Of a stretch of DNA of 64,000 bases, positions 19,908 through 27,823 are shown piece after piece. The stretch's first letter is position 1; each line of letters starts with the position of its first letter. Source of the DNA: Alphaproteobacteria bacterium (GTDB lineage Bacteria; Pseudomonadota; Alphaproteobacteria; Rhodobacterales; Rhodobacteraceae); the NCBI GenBank assembly GCA_030425925.1, contig JAUHZO010000020.1, forward strand, positions 1-64,000. The letters run 5' to 3'. Below the pieces are notes generated by a model. It saw only the letters and a program-made list of their open reading frames with translations, had not been told where the DNA came from and did not search any database. A program made the translations under genes and the position numbers.

Positions 19908-20639
19908 TTACGCAAACAGACGATAGTAGAGCCAGTCGGGCAGGAACTGGCTGCCGCGGAAGACAAGGCTGAAGCCGGTGGGGAAGGACCGCTTGAACCT
20001 GGCCGAGTTCATATGCGCGAAATACGCTGCGGCGGCCTCGTCCGGTTCCATGATGAAGGGCATGGCAAAATCGTTCTTGTCGGTCAGTCGGGTGCGGACA
20101 AAACCGGGATTGACCAGTTGCACCTTCACCCCGCTGCGCCACAGATCGGCGCGCAGGCTTTCGGCCAGTGCCATCACTCCGGCCTTCGACGCCACATAGG
20201 GCGCGGCATCCGGCAGGCCGCGAAAGCCCGAAAGCGATCCGGTCAGGACCAGGTGCCCGGCATCGCGTTCGACAAAACGCGGCAGCACGACGCCCACAAG
20301 GTTCATCGCCCCGCAGAAATTCACCTCGGCCATGAGCCGCGCCTGTGCATCGTCCCAGGCCTTTGCGCCAAAGGGCCAGTACACGCCCGCCATCTGCACC
20401 ACACCGTCGATCTCGCCGATATCGGCGGCGGCCTGCGCCAGGCTTTCGGGGTCGGTCACATCCACCGGTGCGGTCAGCGCAGGGCCCGGCAACGACTCGG
20501 CCAGAGCCTCAAGCCGGTCTTCCGAACGGGCGCTGAGCACCAGGTCGACACCCGAGGCACTGAGCTTGTGCGCAAGCGCCGCGCCCAGCCCCTCGCTGGC
20601 CCCGACCAGCCAGTACCTTTTGCCACGCCAGTTGGTCAC
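19908..20639 (-). CDS. Short-chain dehydrogenase/reductase
   Basis: This 243-aa SDR has the nucleotide-binding GASEGLGAALA motif near residues 13-23, the catalytic Ser (LTGSLSGF) and YxxxK (YVASKAGV). It ends DWLYYRLFA. The start overlaps the DUF3833 stop (ATGA). SDRs with DUF3833, DUF1365 and an amine oxidase form a recurrent module next to ChrR-type sigma factors. The substrate is unknown but is likely lipid-related by context. Confidence 0.92.
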   Translation of the reverse strand: MTNWRGKRYWLVGASEGLGAALAHKLSASGVDLVLSARSEDRLEALAESLPGPALTAPVDVTDPESLAQAAADIGEIDGVVQMAGVYWPFGAKAWDDAQARLMAEVNFCGAMNLVGVVLPRFVERDAGHLVLTGSLSGFRGLPDAAPYVASKAGVMALAESLRADLWRSGVKVQLVNPGFVRTRLTDKNDFAMPFIMEPDEAAAAYFAHMNSARFKRSFPTGFSLVFRGSQFLPDWLYYRLFA

Positions 20640-21202
20640 GCCGGTTCCGCCCGGCGCATGGTGGCGACCAGTTCGGCGACCTTGATGCCGAACTTGCGGA
20701 ACTGGCTGCGGTTCACGATCGTCCCGTTGGGCGCAAGATACATCCAGTCCGTGGTGTCGAGCACGTGCCCGCCGGCGCTTTCGGCCAGCCGGATGCGATA
20801 GCGCAACTGAACGGTGGGCCCGGATTGCGCGCCCTGCCCTTCGCCCACGACATCGGGGGCCGTGGCGACGATGCGGCCGTCATTGCCCAGGGTCAGGTCC
20901 CAGCGGCGGTGCTGCTCCTCGCCGGAATCATATGTGAAATGCTCGGTCATGACCCCCTTGTTGCCATCCCAGGTGGCCTGGAAATCGCCGACAAAGCGCG
21001 ATACGACGCGACCCGTCGGGCCGTAGATCACGCCTTCGCACACGATGGGCCCGTTCAGATGGCGGCGCAGATCAAACGCCTCGCCGCCGGCGGTCAGGTA
21101 ATCCTGCGGCGCTTGCCCGGGAAAGTCGAAATAGCGTGTCTTGAGGTATCCCAGGACACCCATCAGGGTTGCGCCAAGGATCACATAGTAGAGAGCGTCC
21201 AT
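20636..21202 (-). CDS. DUF3833 family protein
   Basis: This 188-aa protein starts with one membrane helix (residues ~3-20) followed by a lipocalin-like beta domain (GEAFDLRRHLNGPIVCEGVI ... DTTDWMYLAPNGTIVNRS) characteristic of DUF3833. A GTG one codon upstream (21205) is an alternative start; AAGGAG precedes both. It is part of the minus-strand module controlled, by analogy, by the adjacent ECF sigma factor. No enzymatic role is established. Confidence 0.88.
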   Translation of the reverse strand: MDALYYVILGATLMGVLGYLKTRYFDFPGQAPQDYLTAGGEAFDLRRHLNGPIVCEGVIYGPTGRVVSRFVGDFQATWDGNKGVMTEHFTYDSGEEQHRRWDLTLGNDGRIVATAPDVVGEGQGAQSGPTVQLRYRIRLAESAGGHVLDTTDWMYLAPNGTIVNRSQFRKFGIKVAELVATMRRAEPA

Positions 21203-21245
21203 CACGTCTTCTCCTTTTGGCTTAGGGGCTTGCCGGGAGCGGCGC

Positions 21246-22001
21246 TCATCGGCTCACCTCTTCCAGCGGCGGTTCGGGACGGGTGCGGTAGGGCGCGCCC
21301 TTCCACCAGAGTTTCAGCGCCTGCCAGTGGATCAGCGCCAGCACGCGGCGCGACCCGAACGGCCGCCGCAGGACCGAGCGCAGGATCGACAGGTTGGTCA
21401 GGTCGCGGCGCTTGCCCGTCAGCGTGGCGATCACGCCGCCCGATCCGTTGTCATGGTCGATCCAGACACCGATCCGGTCCGCGCCGATATCGAAGCGAAA
21501 GACATAATCCCCCTCGACCGGCTGGAACGGCGAGACATGAAAGATCTTTTTCGCCGTCAGACGGTCGGCCGGGGTGATGGGCGCGCCATCGGGTCTGGTG
21601 CACAGATAGGAATGGCGGTCGCCAAAGGTGTTGGTCACCTCGGCGATCACCGCCCGCAATTGCCCGTCGCCATCCTGCGCCAGCCAGAACGAGACCGGGT
21701 TGAACACATGGCCAAGGATGCGCGGCTGCGCCAGCAGCCAGAGCGTGCCGTCCGCCGGCACGCCCTCGGCCGCCAGCACCTTTCGCGCCCAGGCGGAACC
21801 TTGCCCCTGTCCCGGAGCACCGCCATGATCGCGGTCATGCAGCGACGCCAGGTTGCCGCGGTTGCGCGAAAAGAGCCAGGGCCCGTTCGCTTCGGCCTCG
21901 GCGTCCAGCAGCACATAGTCGACGGAATAGCGAAACGCGTTGTTCACCGTGCCCTTGCGCCCGTGATAGGTCTCGCCCTCGATATGCGTGATGGCGCTCA
22001 T
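21246..22001 (-). CDS. DUF1365 family protein (UfaO-like, candidate furan fatty acid enzyme)
   Basis: This 251-aa protein shows the DUF1365 signature (NPVSFWLAQD, VTNTFGDRHSYL, KKIFHVSPFQPVEGDYVFRF). In Rhodobacter sphaeroides a DUF1365 protein and the adjacent flavoprotein are needed to make furan fatty acids from methylated phospholipid acyl chains, induced by singlet oxygen. I infer the same role from family and context. The ATG overlaps the stop of the flavoprotein gene (ATGA). The usual cyclopropane-fatty-acid-synthase-like methyltransferase is missing; only 43 bases separate it from DUF3833. Confidence 0.9.
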   Translation of the reverse strand: MSAITHIEGETYHGRKGTVNNAFRYSVDYVLLDAEAEANGPWLFSRNRGNLASLHDRDHGGAPGQGQGSAWARKVLAAEGVPADGTLWLLAQPRILGHVFNPVSFWLAQDGDGQLRAVIAEVTNTFGDRHSYLCTRPDGAPITPADRLTAKKIFHVSPFQPVEGDYVFRFDIGADRIGVWIDHDNGSGGVIATLTGKRRDLTNLSILRSVLRRPFGSRRVLALIHWQALKLWWKGAPYRTRPEPPLEEVSR

Positions 22002-23293
22002 GCCGCGGGCACCAGGGCGGCATCGCGGGCGCGGATCGCCTCGACCACGTCAACGGCGCTGCCCAGCCCGTCCTCGTGAAAGCCGTTCTTCATCCAGGCC
22101 CCGCAGAACCAGGTGTTTCGCGTGCCGTTCATCGCAGCGACCAGCCCCTGCGCCTCGAGCGCCGCAAGATCGTAGACCGGGTGCCGCAGGACGGTTTCGT
22201 CATGGATCAGTTCCTCGCGGATGGTCCTCGTGCTGTTGAGCGTCACGAACAGGGGATCGTCCTTGGGGATCGGCTGCAGGCAGTTCATCCAGTAGGTCAG
22301 GTCGATGGTGTCCACCGTCTTGTCCGGTGCCTCGGTATAGTTCCACGACGACCAGCAGTGCCGCCGCTTCGGCATCACCTGCGGGTCGGCATGCAGGACG
22401 ATGCGGTTCGGCTGATAGCCCACCGCACCCAGCGCCGCCGTTTCGGTCGGCGTGGCGTCGTCCAGAAGGCGCAGGCTGTCGTCGGAATGGGTGGCCAGAA
22501 CGACATCGTCGAACGTCTCCCACGCGCCGCCGGCCCGGACGCTGACCGTGGTGCCTGCCCGGCGCACGCGTTCCACCGGCTGGCCCAGCCGCATGCCAAC
22601 GCCGGCGCTCCGCATGGCCTGTTCGATCCGCCGGACATATTCCACCGATCCGCCCTGCACCGTGTACCACTGGTGCTGCCCGGTATGGTGCAGCAGCGCG
22701 TGGTTCTCGAAGAACCGGATCAGCGCATGCGCCGGGAAATCCATGATCTTTTCCGTGGGAGTCGACCAGATCGCGCCCGAAAGCGGCAGCAGATAATAGT
22801 CGCGGAACCACGCGCCCGTGCCCAGCCTGTCCAGAAACGCGCCCAGCGACAGCGTCCTGTCCTGCGCCAAGTCCAGTGCACGTGCATTGAACCGCAGGAT
22901 ATCCCGCACCATGCGCAGAAAGCGCGGGTCTGCCATGTTTGCCGGCTGGGCAAACAGGGCGCGCAGGTTGCGCAGGCCGTATTCCAGCCGCCCGCCCCGG
23001 ACCGATGCGGCAAAGGTCATGTCCGACGGCACCACCGGCACGTCCAGTTCGGCAAACAGCGCCGCCAGATGCGGATAGTTGGCATAGTTGAACACGATGA
23101 ACCCGGTATCCACGGGCTGATCGCCGCGCTTGCCGGCGATGATCGTCCTGGCATGCCCGCCCAGTCGCGGCTCGGCCTCGAACAACGTGACGCGATGATC
23201 GGATGCCAGCATGTGCGCCGCCCCCATCCCCGAGATGCCACCGCCGATCACGGCAATACGGCGCGGTGCGGCGGCGCGGGCTTCGAATGGCAT
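21998..23293 (-). CDS. FAD-dependent amine-oxidase-like protein (UfaD-like, candidate acyl desaturase)
   Basis: This 431-aa flavoprotein has an N-terminal dinucleotide-binding motif IAVIGGGISGMGAAHML, then FEAEPRLGGHART and VDTGFIVFNYANYP, and the C-terminal FCGAWMKNGFHEDGLGSA, as in NAD(P)-binding Rossmann/amine oxidase family members beside DUF1365. The start chosen is MPFEARAAAPRR; the frame opens further upstream. It is the first gene of the operon and divergent from the sigma factor. The R. sphaeroides homologue acts in furan fatty acid synthesis. Assignment is by context and family, not by catalytic residues. Confidence 0.9.
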   Translation of the reverse strand: MPFEARAAAPRRIAVIGGGISGMGAAHMLASDHRVTLFEAEPRLGGHARTIIAGKRGDQPVDTGFIVFNYANYPHLAALFAELDVPVVPSDMTFAASVRGGRLEYGLRNLRALFAQPANMADPRFLRMVRDILRFNARALDLAQDRTLSLGAFLDRLGTGAWFRDYYLLPLSGAIWSTPTEKIMDFPAHALIRFFENHALLHHTGQHQWYTVQGGSVEYVRRIEQAMRSAGVGMRLGQPVERVRRAGTTVSVRAGGAWETFDDVVLATHSDDSLRLLDDATPTETAALGAVGYQPNRIVLHADPQVMPKRRHCWSSWNYTEAPDKTVDTIDLTYWMNCLQPIPKDDPLFVTLNSTRTIREELIHDETVLRHPVYDLAALEAQGLVAAMNGTRNTWFCGAWMKNGFHEDGLGSAVDVVEAIRARDAALVPAA

Positions 23294-23327
23294 GTCGGCG
23301 TCTTCCTTTTTGCGATCTGTCAGGAAA

Positions 23328-23357
23328 GTCTTACGCGCCGGACCTGTCACCAGATGA
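23328..23357 (-). promoter_or_regulatory. Weak candidate ECF-sigma promoter of the flavoprotein operon
   Basis: On the minus strand TCATCT (23352-23357) and TAAGAC (23328-23333) are separated by 18 bases, resembling the TGATCC-N18-TAAG pattern of the ChrR-paired sigma factor. The -35 has two mismatches. Confidence 0.3.
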
Positions 23358-23378
23358 AAAAAGAGCGGAAAATCATTT

Positions 23379-23408
23379 TGATCCAGCCCGACCGGGCTTG
23401 CGTACCTG
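23379..23408 (+). promoter_or_regulatory. Candidate autoregulatory ECF-sigma promoter
   Basis: TGATCC (23379-23384) matches exactly the -35 known for the Rhodobacter singlet-oxygen sigma factor. After 18 bases TACC (23403) sits at the -10 place, a weak match. The spacer contains a palindrome AGCCCGACCGGGCT. Confidence 0.45.
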
Positions 23409-23517
23409 AATCATGTTCGGCACGCATGACCCTTTCGACACCTGCGACGTCGCGCCCGTTGAGATGCGGGCGGCAAGACGTCATGTCAAAGGCAATGCAA
23501 CAGTCGGGACCACGCGT

Positions 23518-24075
23518 GTGGGTGTGAAAGACCCAGAACAGGCGGCGGATATGATCGAACTGCTTCGACGTATCCGCCATGACCGGGACGAGTCGGCTTT
23601 TGTCGATCTGTTCCGGCATTTCGCGCCGCGGGTGAAGGCGTTCCTCATCCGGTCCGGGGCCGACCCGGCCATGGCCGAGGAATGCGTACAGGAGGTGATG
23701 GCGACGGTCTGGCACAAGGCTGCGCTGTTCGATCCGTCCCGCGCATCGGTGGCGACCTGGGTCTTCACCATCGCGCGCAACAAGAAGATCGACCTTCTGC
23801 GCAAGCAGAAACGCCCCGAGCCCGAAGACCTGGCCTGGGGTCCCGAAGCCGAACCCGATCAGGAAGACGTGGTCGGACTGCAACAGGAAAGCGCCCAGTT
23901 GACAGAGGCGATCGCCGCCCTGCCCGAGAAACAGAGGATTCTGATCGAAAAGGCCTATTTCGGAGAATTGTCGCACAGCGAGATTGCCGAGCAGACAGGC
24001 TTGCCTTTGGGCACGATCAAATCACGTATCAGACTGGCGCTGGATCGGTTGCGCCATGCGATGGACAAGACATGA
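23518..24075 (+). CDS. rpoE: ECF RNA polymerase sigma factor (RpoE/ChrR-type, singlet oxygen response)
   Basis: This is an ECF sigma factor of about 185 aa: region 2 (DLFRHFAPRVKAFLIRSGAD ... TWVFTIARNKKIDLLRK) and region 4 (LPEKQRILIEKAYFGELSHS, LGTIKSRIRLALDRLRH). The start is uncertain. GTG 23518 follows GGGA and aligns with known relatives; the frame opens from ATG 23413, which would be almost leaderless. The stop overlaps the chrR start (ATGA). In Rhodobacter this sigma is freed from ChrR by singlet oxygen and activates phrA-type and furan-fatty-acid genes; the divergent operon here fits. Confidence 0.93.
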   Translation: MGVKDPEQAADMIELLRRIRHDRDESAFVDLFRHFAPRVKAFLIRSGADPAMAEECVQEVMATVWHKAALFDPSRASVATWVFTIARNKKIDLLRKQKRPEPEDLAWGPEAEPDQEDVVGLQQESAQLTEAIAALPEKQRILIEKAYFGELSHSEIAEQTGLPLGTIKSRIRLALDRLRHAMDKT

Positions 24076-24719
24076 CAATGACGATTCGACACCACCTGAC
24101 CGACGAACTGATCATGGCCTATTCGGCCGGGACGCTCCCCGAAGCCGTAAGTCTTGCCGTGGCAACCCATCTGTCGCTCTGCGACGAATGCCGCGCGGCG
24201 CTTCAGGCCCATGAGGCGGTCGGCGGCAGCGTTCTGGAAGGGTCCGATCCGGTCGCCGTGTCCGATGCCTGTCTCAAGGGCGCACTTGCACTCATCCGCA
24301 CGGCCCCGGCGCCGGACCCCGTCCGCCCTGCCCCCGATCCGGTGTTGCCCGCACCGCTCCAGGATTATGTCGGCGGCAGCCTGTCCGATGTCGCCTGGCG
24401 CTCTGCCGGGATGGGGGTCAGGCAGGCGGTTCTGAAGACCGAAGACAGCGCGACGGCGCGGTTGCTCTACATTCCGGCCGGGATGGAGATGCCGGATCAC
24501 GGCCATCGCGGCATGGAACTGACGCTGGTGCTGCAGGGGGCTTTCCGCGACGCGGGTGGCTATTTCGGGCGCGGCGACATCGAGATCGCCTTTGAAGACA
24601 CCCAGCACACGCCAGTGGCCGAAGGCAGCGTGGATTGCATCTGCCTGGCTGTCACCGACGCGCCGCTGAAGTTCTCCGGCCTGCTGCCGAGGCTGGCACA
24701 GCCGTTCCTCAAGATCTGA
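24072..24719 (+). CDS. chrR: ChrR-type zinc anti-sigma factor with cupin domain
   Basis: This 215-aa protein has an N-terminal zinc anti-sigma domain with the H-x3-C-x2-C motif in ATHLSLCDECRAAL. After a Pro-rich linker (PAPDPVRPAPDPVLPAP) comes a C-terminal cupin with HGHRGMELTLVLQGAF, the His/Glu metal site needed for singlet-oxygen sensing in Rhodobacter ChrR. It is translationally coupled to the sigma gene. Both the zinc and cupin ligands are visible, so it should be a functional sensor. Confidence 0.93.
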   Translation: MTMTIRHHLTDELIMAYSAGTLPEAVSLAVATHLSLCDECRAALQAHEAVGGSVLEGSDPVAVSDACLKGALALIRTAPAPDPVRPAPDPVLPAPLQDYVGGSLSDVAWRSAGMGVRQAVLKTEDSATARLLYIPAGMEMPDHGHRGMELTLVLQGAFRDAGGYFGRGDIEIAFEDTQHTPVAEGSVDCICLAVTDAPLKFSGLLPRLAQPFLKI

Positions 24720-24726
24720 GCATCGC

Positions 24727-24790
24727 TGCGGGACGGCGGGCGGGGCGATGTCCCGACCCTGGGGCCGGGACGAGCGCCGGTCCGCCGTCT
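24727..24790. repeat. Dispersed palindromic repeat, copy A
   Basis: GCGGGACGGCGGGCGGGGCG (24728-24747) is identical to 49761-49780. A complementary arm CCGCCGTC follows at 24782-24789, so the unit can fold into a hairpin between the convergent chrR and lpd genes. It probably works as a terminator or REP-like element. Confidence 0.5.
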
Positions 24791-26529
24791 TAGGGCTTGC
24801 GCTTTTTCGGCGGCATGAGGTCGGTGATCGTGCCTTCGAACATTTCGGCGGCAAAGTTCACCGTTTCCGACAGGGTCGGGTGCGGGTGGATGGTGTGGCC
24901 CAGATCCACCGCGTCCGCGCCCATCTCGATGGCCAGCGCCGCTTCCGAGATCAGGTCGCCCGCGTTCGTGCCCACGATGCAGGCCCCGATCACGCGCTGG
25001 TCTTCGGGATCGAACAGCAGCTTGGTCATCCCCTCGCTGCGCCCGTTCGACAGGCTGCGGCCCGAGGCGGCCCAGGGAAAGACCCCCTTTTCGTACTTGA
25101 TGCCCTGCGCCTTGGCGTCGTTCTCCGTCACCCCGCACCAGGCGACCTCGGGATCGGTATAGGCCACCGACGGGATCAGCCTGGCGTCAAAGAACCGTTT
25201 TTCGCCCGCACAGACCTCGGCCGCGACCTTGCCTTCATGCACCGCCTTGTGCGCCAGCATGGGCTGGCCCACCACGTCGCCGATGGCGAAGATGTGGCTG
25301 ACGCCGGTGCGCTGCTGCTTGTCCACGGCGATGAATCCGCGGTCGTCCACCGCAACGCCAGCCTTTTCGGCGTCGATCAGCTTGCCATTGGGCTTGCGGC
25401 CCACCGCCACCAGCACCTTGTCGAACCTGTCGGTGAAGCTTTCGCCCTTGTCATCTTCAAAGGTGACGTGCAGCCCGTCTTCTTTCGCCTCGACGCCCGT
25501 GACCTTGGTCTTGAGAAAGATGTTCTCGTACCGGCCCTTGATGCGCGTCATCAGCGGTTTGACGATGTCCTTGTCGGCACCGGGGATGATCTGGTCCATC
25601 AGTTCGACCACGGTGATCCTGGAGCCCAGCGCGTCGTAGACACAGGCCATCTCCAGCCCGATGATACCGCCGCCCAGGACCAGCATCCGCTCGGGGATGT
25701 CCTTGAGTTCCAGCGCGCCGGTGCTGTCGATCACGCGCGGGTCGTCATGGGGAATGAAGGGCAGCGTGACCGGTTCGGACCCCGCGGCAATGATGCACTG
25801 CTCGAAGCTGACGGTGGTCACGCCCTCGTCGCCCTGCACCTCGATCATGTTCGGGCCGGTGAACTTGCCATAGCCGCGCACGACCTGAACCTTGCGGCCC
25901 TTGGACAGCCCGTCAAGACCGCCGGTCAGCTGGCTGACCACACCGTCCTTGAAGCTGCGCAGCTCGTCGAGGTCGATCTGCGGTTTGCCAAAGCTGACAC
26001 CGTGCGCGCCCATCTCCTCGGCCTCGGTGATCACCTTGGCCACATGAAGGAGCGCCTTGGACGGAATGCAGCCGACGTTCAGGCAAACGCCGCCCAGCGT
26101 GGGGTCTTTTTCGATCAGGACGGTTTTCAGACCCAGATCGGCGGCGCGGAAGGCCGCGGTGTAGCCGCCGGGACCAGAGCCCAGCACGACCACCTGCGCC
26201 TGCACATCACCCGCACCGCTTGCCGTACCGGTGGCAGCGACGGCGCTGGGGGCGGCGGGGCGCTCGTCGGGCTCGGCCGAGCCCGCCTCGCTTTGGCCGG
26301 CAACCGCTTCGATCACGAGGATCACCGTGCCTTCCGAGACCTTGTCGCCTTCGGCCACCTTGATCTCGGTGATCTTGCCGGCGGCGGGCGAGGGCACTTC
26401 CATCGTCGCCTTGTCGGATTCCAGTTCGATCAGCGGGTCTTCTTCGCTGACGGTGTCGCCCACGCTGACGAGAATCGCCACCACGGGCACATCGGTGAAG
26501 TCACCGATATCGGGTACCTTGACATCCAT
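24790..26529 (-). CDS. lpdA: Dihydrolipoyl dehydrogenase (E3) with N-terminal lipoyl domain
   Basis: This 579-aa protein is read from the ATG of MDVKVPDIGDF with GAGG eight bases upstream. Residues ~1-80 are a lipoyl domain with the lipoylation lysine in ESDKATMEVPS. After a Pro/Ala linker comes the flavoprotein: FAD motif VVVLGSGPGGYTAAF, redox-active disulfide CLNVGCIPSKA, NAD motif VLGGGIIGLEMA, and a dimer interface with HxHPTLSE (GHTIHPHPTLSET). It reoxidises dihydrolipoamide in pyruvate dehydrogenase. The fused lipoyl domain makes it longer than the usual ~465 aa E3. Third gene of the operon. Confidence 0.96.
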   Translation of the reverse strand: MDVKVPDIGDFTDVPVVAILVSVGDTVSEEDPLIELESDKATMEVPSPAAGKITEIKVAEGDKVSEGTVILVIEAVAGQSEAGSAEPDERPAAPSAVAATGTASGAGDVQAQVVVLGSGPGGYTAAFRAADLGLKTVLIEKDPTLGGVCLNVGCIPSKALLHVAKVITEAEEMGAHGVSFGKPQIDLDELRSFKDGVVSQLTGGLDGLSKGRKVQVVRGYGKFTGPNMIEVQGDEGVTTVSFEQCIIAAGSEPVTLPFIPHDDPRVIDSTGALELKDIPERMLVLGGGIIGLEMACVYDALGSRITVVELMDQIIPGADKDIVKPLMTRIKGRYENIFLKTKVTGVEAKEDGLHVTFEDDKGESFTDRFDKVLVAVGRKPNGKLIDAEKAGVAVDDRGFIAVDKQQRTGVSHIFAIGDVVGQPMLAHKAVHEGKVAAEVCAGEKRFFDARLIPSVAYTDPEVAWCGVTENDAKAQGIKYEKGVFPWAASGRSLSNGRSEGMTKLLFDPEDQRVIGACIVGTNAGDLISEAALAIEMGADAVDLGHTIHPHPTLSETVNFAAEMFEGTITDLMPPKKRKP

Positions 26530-26539
26530 ATCGTTCACC

Positions 26540-27802
26540 TCACCACATCAGCTTGCGCATGTCGCCCAGAAGCGTCTTGAGCGTCACCACGAACCGCGCG
26601 GCCAGGGCCCCGTCGATGGCGCGGTGGTCATAGCTCAGCGACAGGGGCTGCATCAGGCGCGGCACGAAGTCCTCGCCGTTCCAGACCGGCTGCATCTTGG
26701 AGCGCGTCAGGCCCAGGATGGCCACTTCGGGCGCGTTCACGATGGGGGTGAAAGACGTACCCCCGATCCCGCCCAGCGACGAGATGGTGAAGGTCGCACC
26801 CTGCATGTCGGCCGATTTCAGCGCGCCTTCGCGGGCCTTGGCCGACAGGTCCATCAGGTCCCTGGAGATCTCCACCAGCCCCTTGCGGTCGGCATCCTTG
26901 ATCACCGGCACCATCAGACCGTTGGGCGTGTCGGCGGCAAATCCGATATTGTAATAGGACTTGCGGATCAGCTTGTCGCCGTCGGGATGGATCGAGGAAT
27001 TGACCTCCCAATGGGTTTTCAAGGCCGAGACGCTGGCCTTGATGACAAAGCTCAGCAGCGTCACCCGATAGCCCTGGTCCTTGGCCATCGTGTCCATTTC
27101 CTTGCGGTACTTGTCCAGATCCGTGATGTCCGCCTCGTCATTATGGGTGACATGCGGGACGTTCAGCCAGGACCGGTGCAGCGCGGGGCCCGAGATCTTC
27201 TTGATGCGCGGCATCTCCACATCTTCGACCGGGCCGAACTTGGAGAAGTCCACGACCGGGATCGGCGGGATGCCCATGCCGCCCTGCGCCGCAGCACCGG
27301 CGGCGGCGGCGGGCACGGTGGCGGTCTTCAGCGCCTTCTCCACGTCTTCTCGCAGGATGCGGCCCTTGCGGCCTGTGCCGTTGACCTTGTTCAGGTCCAC
27401 CTCGACCCGGCGGGCATAGGCGCGCACCGAAGGCGAGGCGTGGACCTTGGAGAACCCGGCATCTGTTACTGCCGGAGCGGGTGCGGGCGCGGGGGCCGGA
27501 GCGGCTTCAGCCTTGGCAGGGGCGTTGGCAGGGGCCTCAGTTGGGGCGGGCGCCGCCGCTGCCGCGCCAGAAGCCTCCACGATCAGCAGCACGGCCCCTT
27601 CGGACACCGTATCGCCTTCGGCCACCTTGATCTCCAGCACCTTGCCCGCCGCCGAGGACGGGACTTCCATCGTCGCCTTGTCGGATTCCAGTTCAACGAT
27701 CGGGTCTTCCTCGGCGATCACGTCGCCGACACTGACCAGCACCGACACCACCGGCACATCGCTGAAATCGCCGATATCCGGCACTTTTACTTCTACGGTC
27801 AT
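26540..27802 (-). CDS. aceF: Pyruvate dehydrogenase E2, dihydrolipoamide acetyltransferase
   Basis: This is a 420-aa protein. The lipoyl domain (residues ~1-80) is almost identical in plan to that on E3 (ESDKATMEVPSSAAGK). An Ala/Pro linker follows, then a peripheral-subunit-binding domain (HASPSVRAYARRVEVDLNKV, GRILREDVE) and the catalytic acetyltransferase core ending SYDHRAIDGALAARFV with the DHRxxDG active site. It transfers acetyl to CoA and scaffolds the complex. It has a single lipoyl domain, while E. coli AceF has three. It lies between aceE and lpdA with short gaps. Confidence 0.97.
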   Translation of the reverse strand: MTVEVKVPDIGDFSDVPVVSVLVSVGDVIAEEDPIVELESDKATMEVPSSAAGKVLEIKVAEGDTVSEGAVLLIVEASGAAAAAPAPTEAPANAPAKAEAAPAPAPAPAPAVTDAGFSKVHASPSVRAYARRVEVDLNKVNGTGRKGRILREDVEKALKTATVPAAAAGAAAQGGMGIPPIPVVDFSKFGPVEDVEMPRIKKISGPALHRSWLNVPHVTHNDEADITDLDKYRKEMDTMAKDQGYRVTLLSFVIKASVSALKTHWEVNSSIHPDGDKLIRKSYYNIGFAADTPNGLMVPVIKDADRKGLVEISRDLMDLSAKAREGALKSADMQGATFTISSLGGIGGTSFTPIVNAPEVAILGLTRSKMQPVWNGEDFVPRLMQPLSLSYDHRAIDGALAARFVVTLKTLLGDMRKLMW

Positions 27803-27823
27803 GATCTTCCCTCCGTTCCGCGC

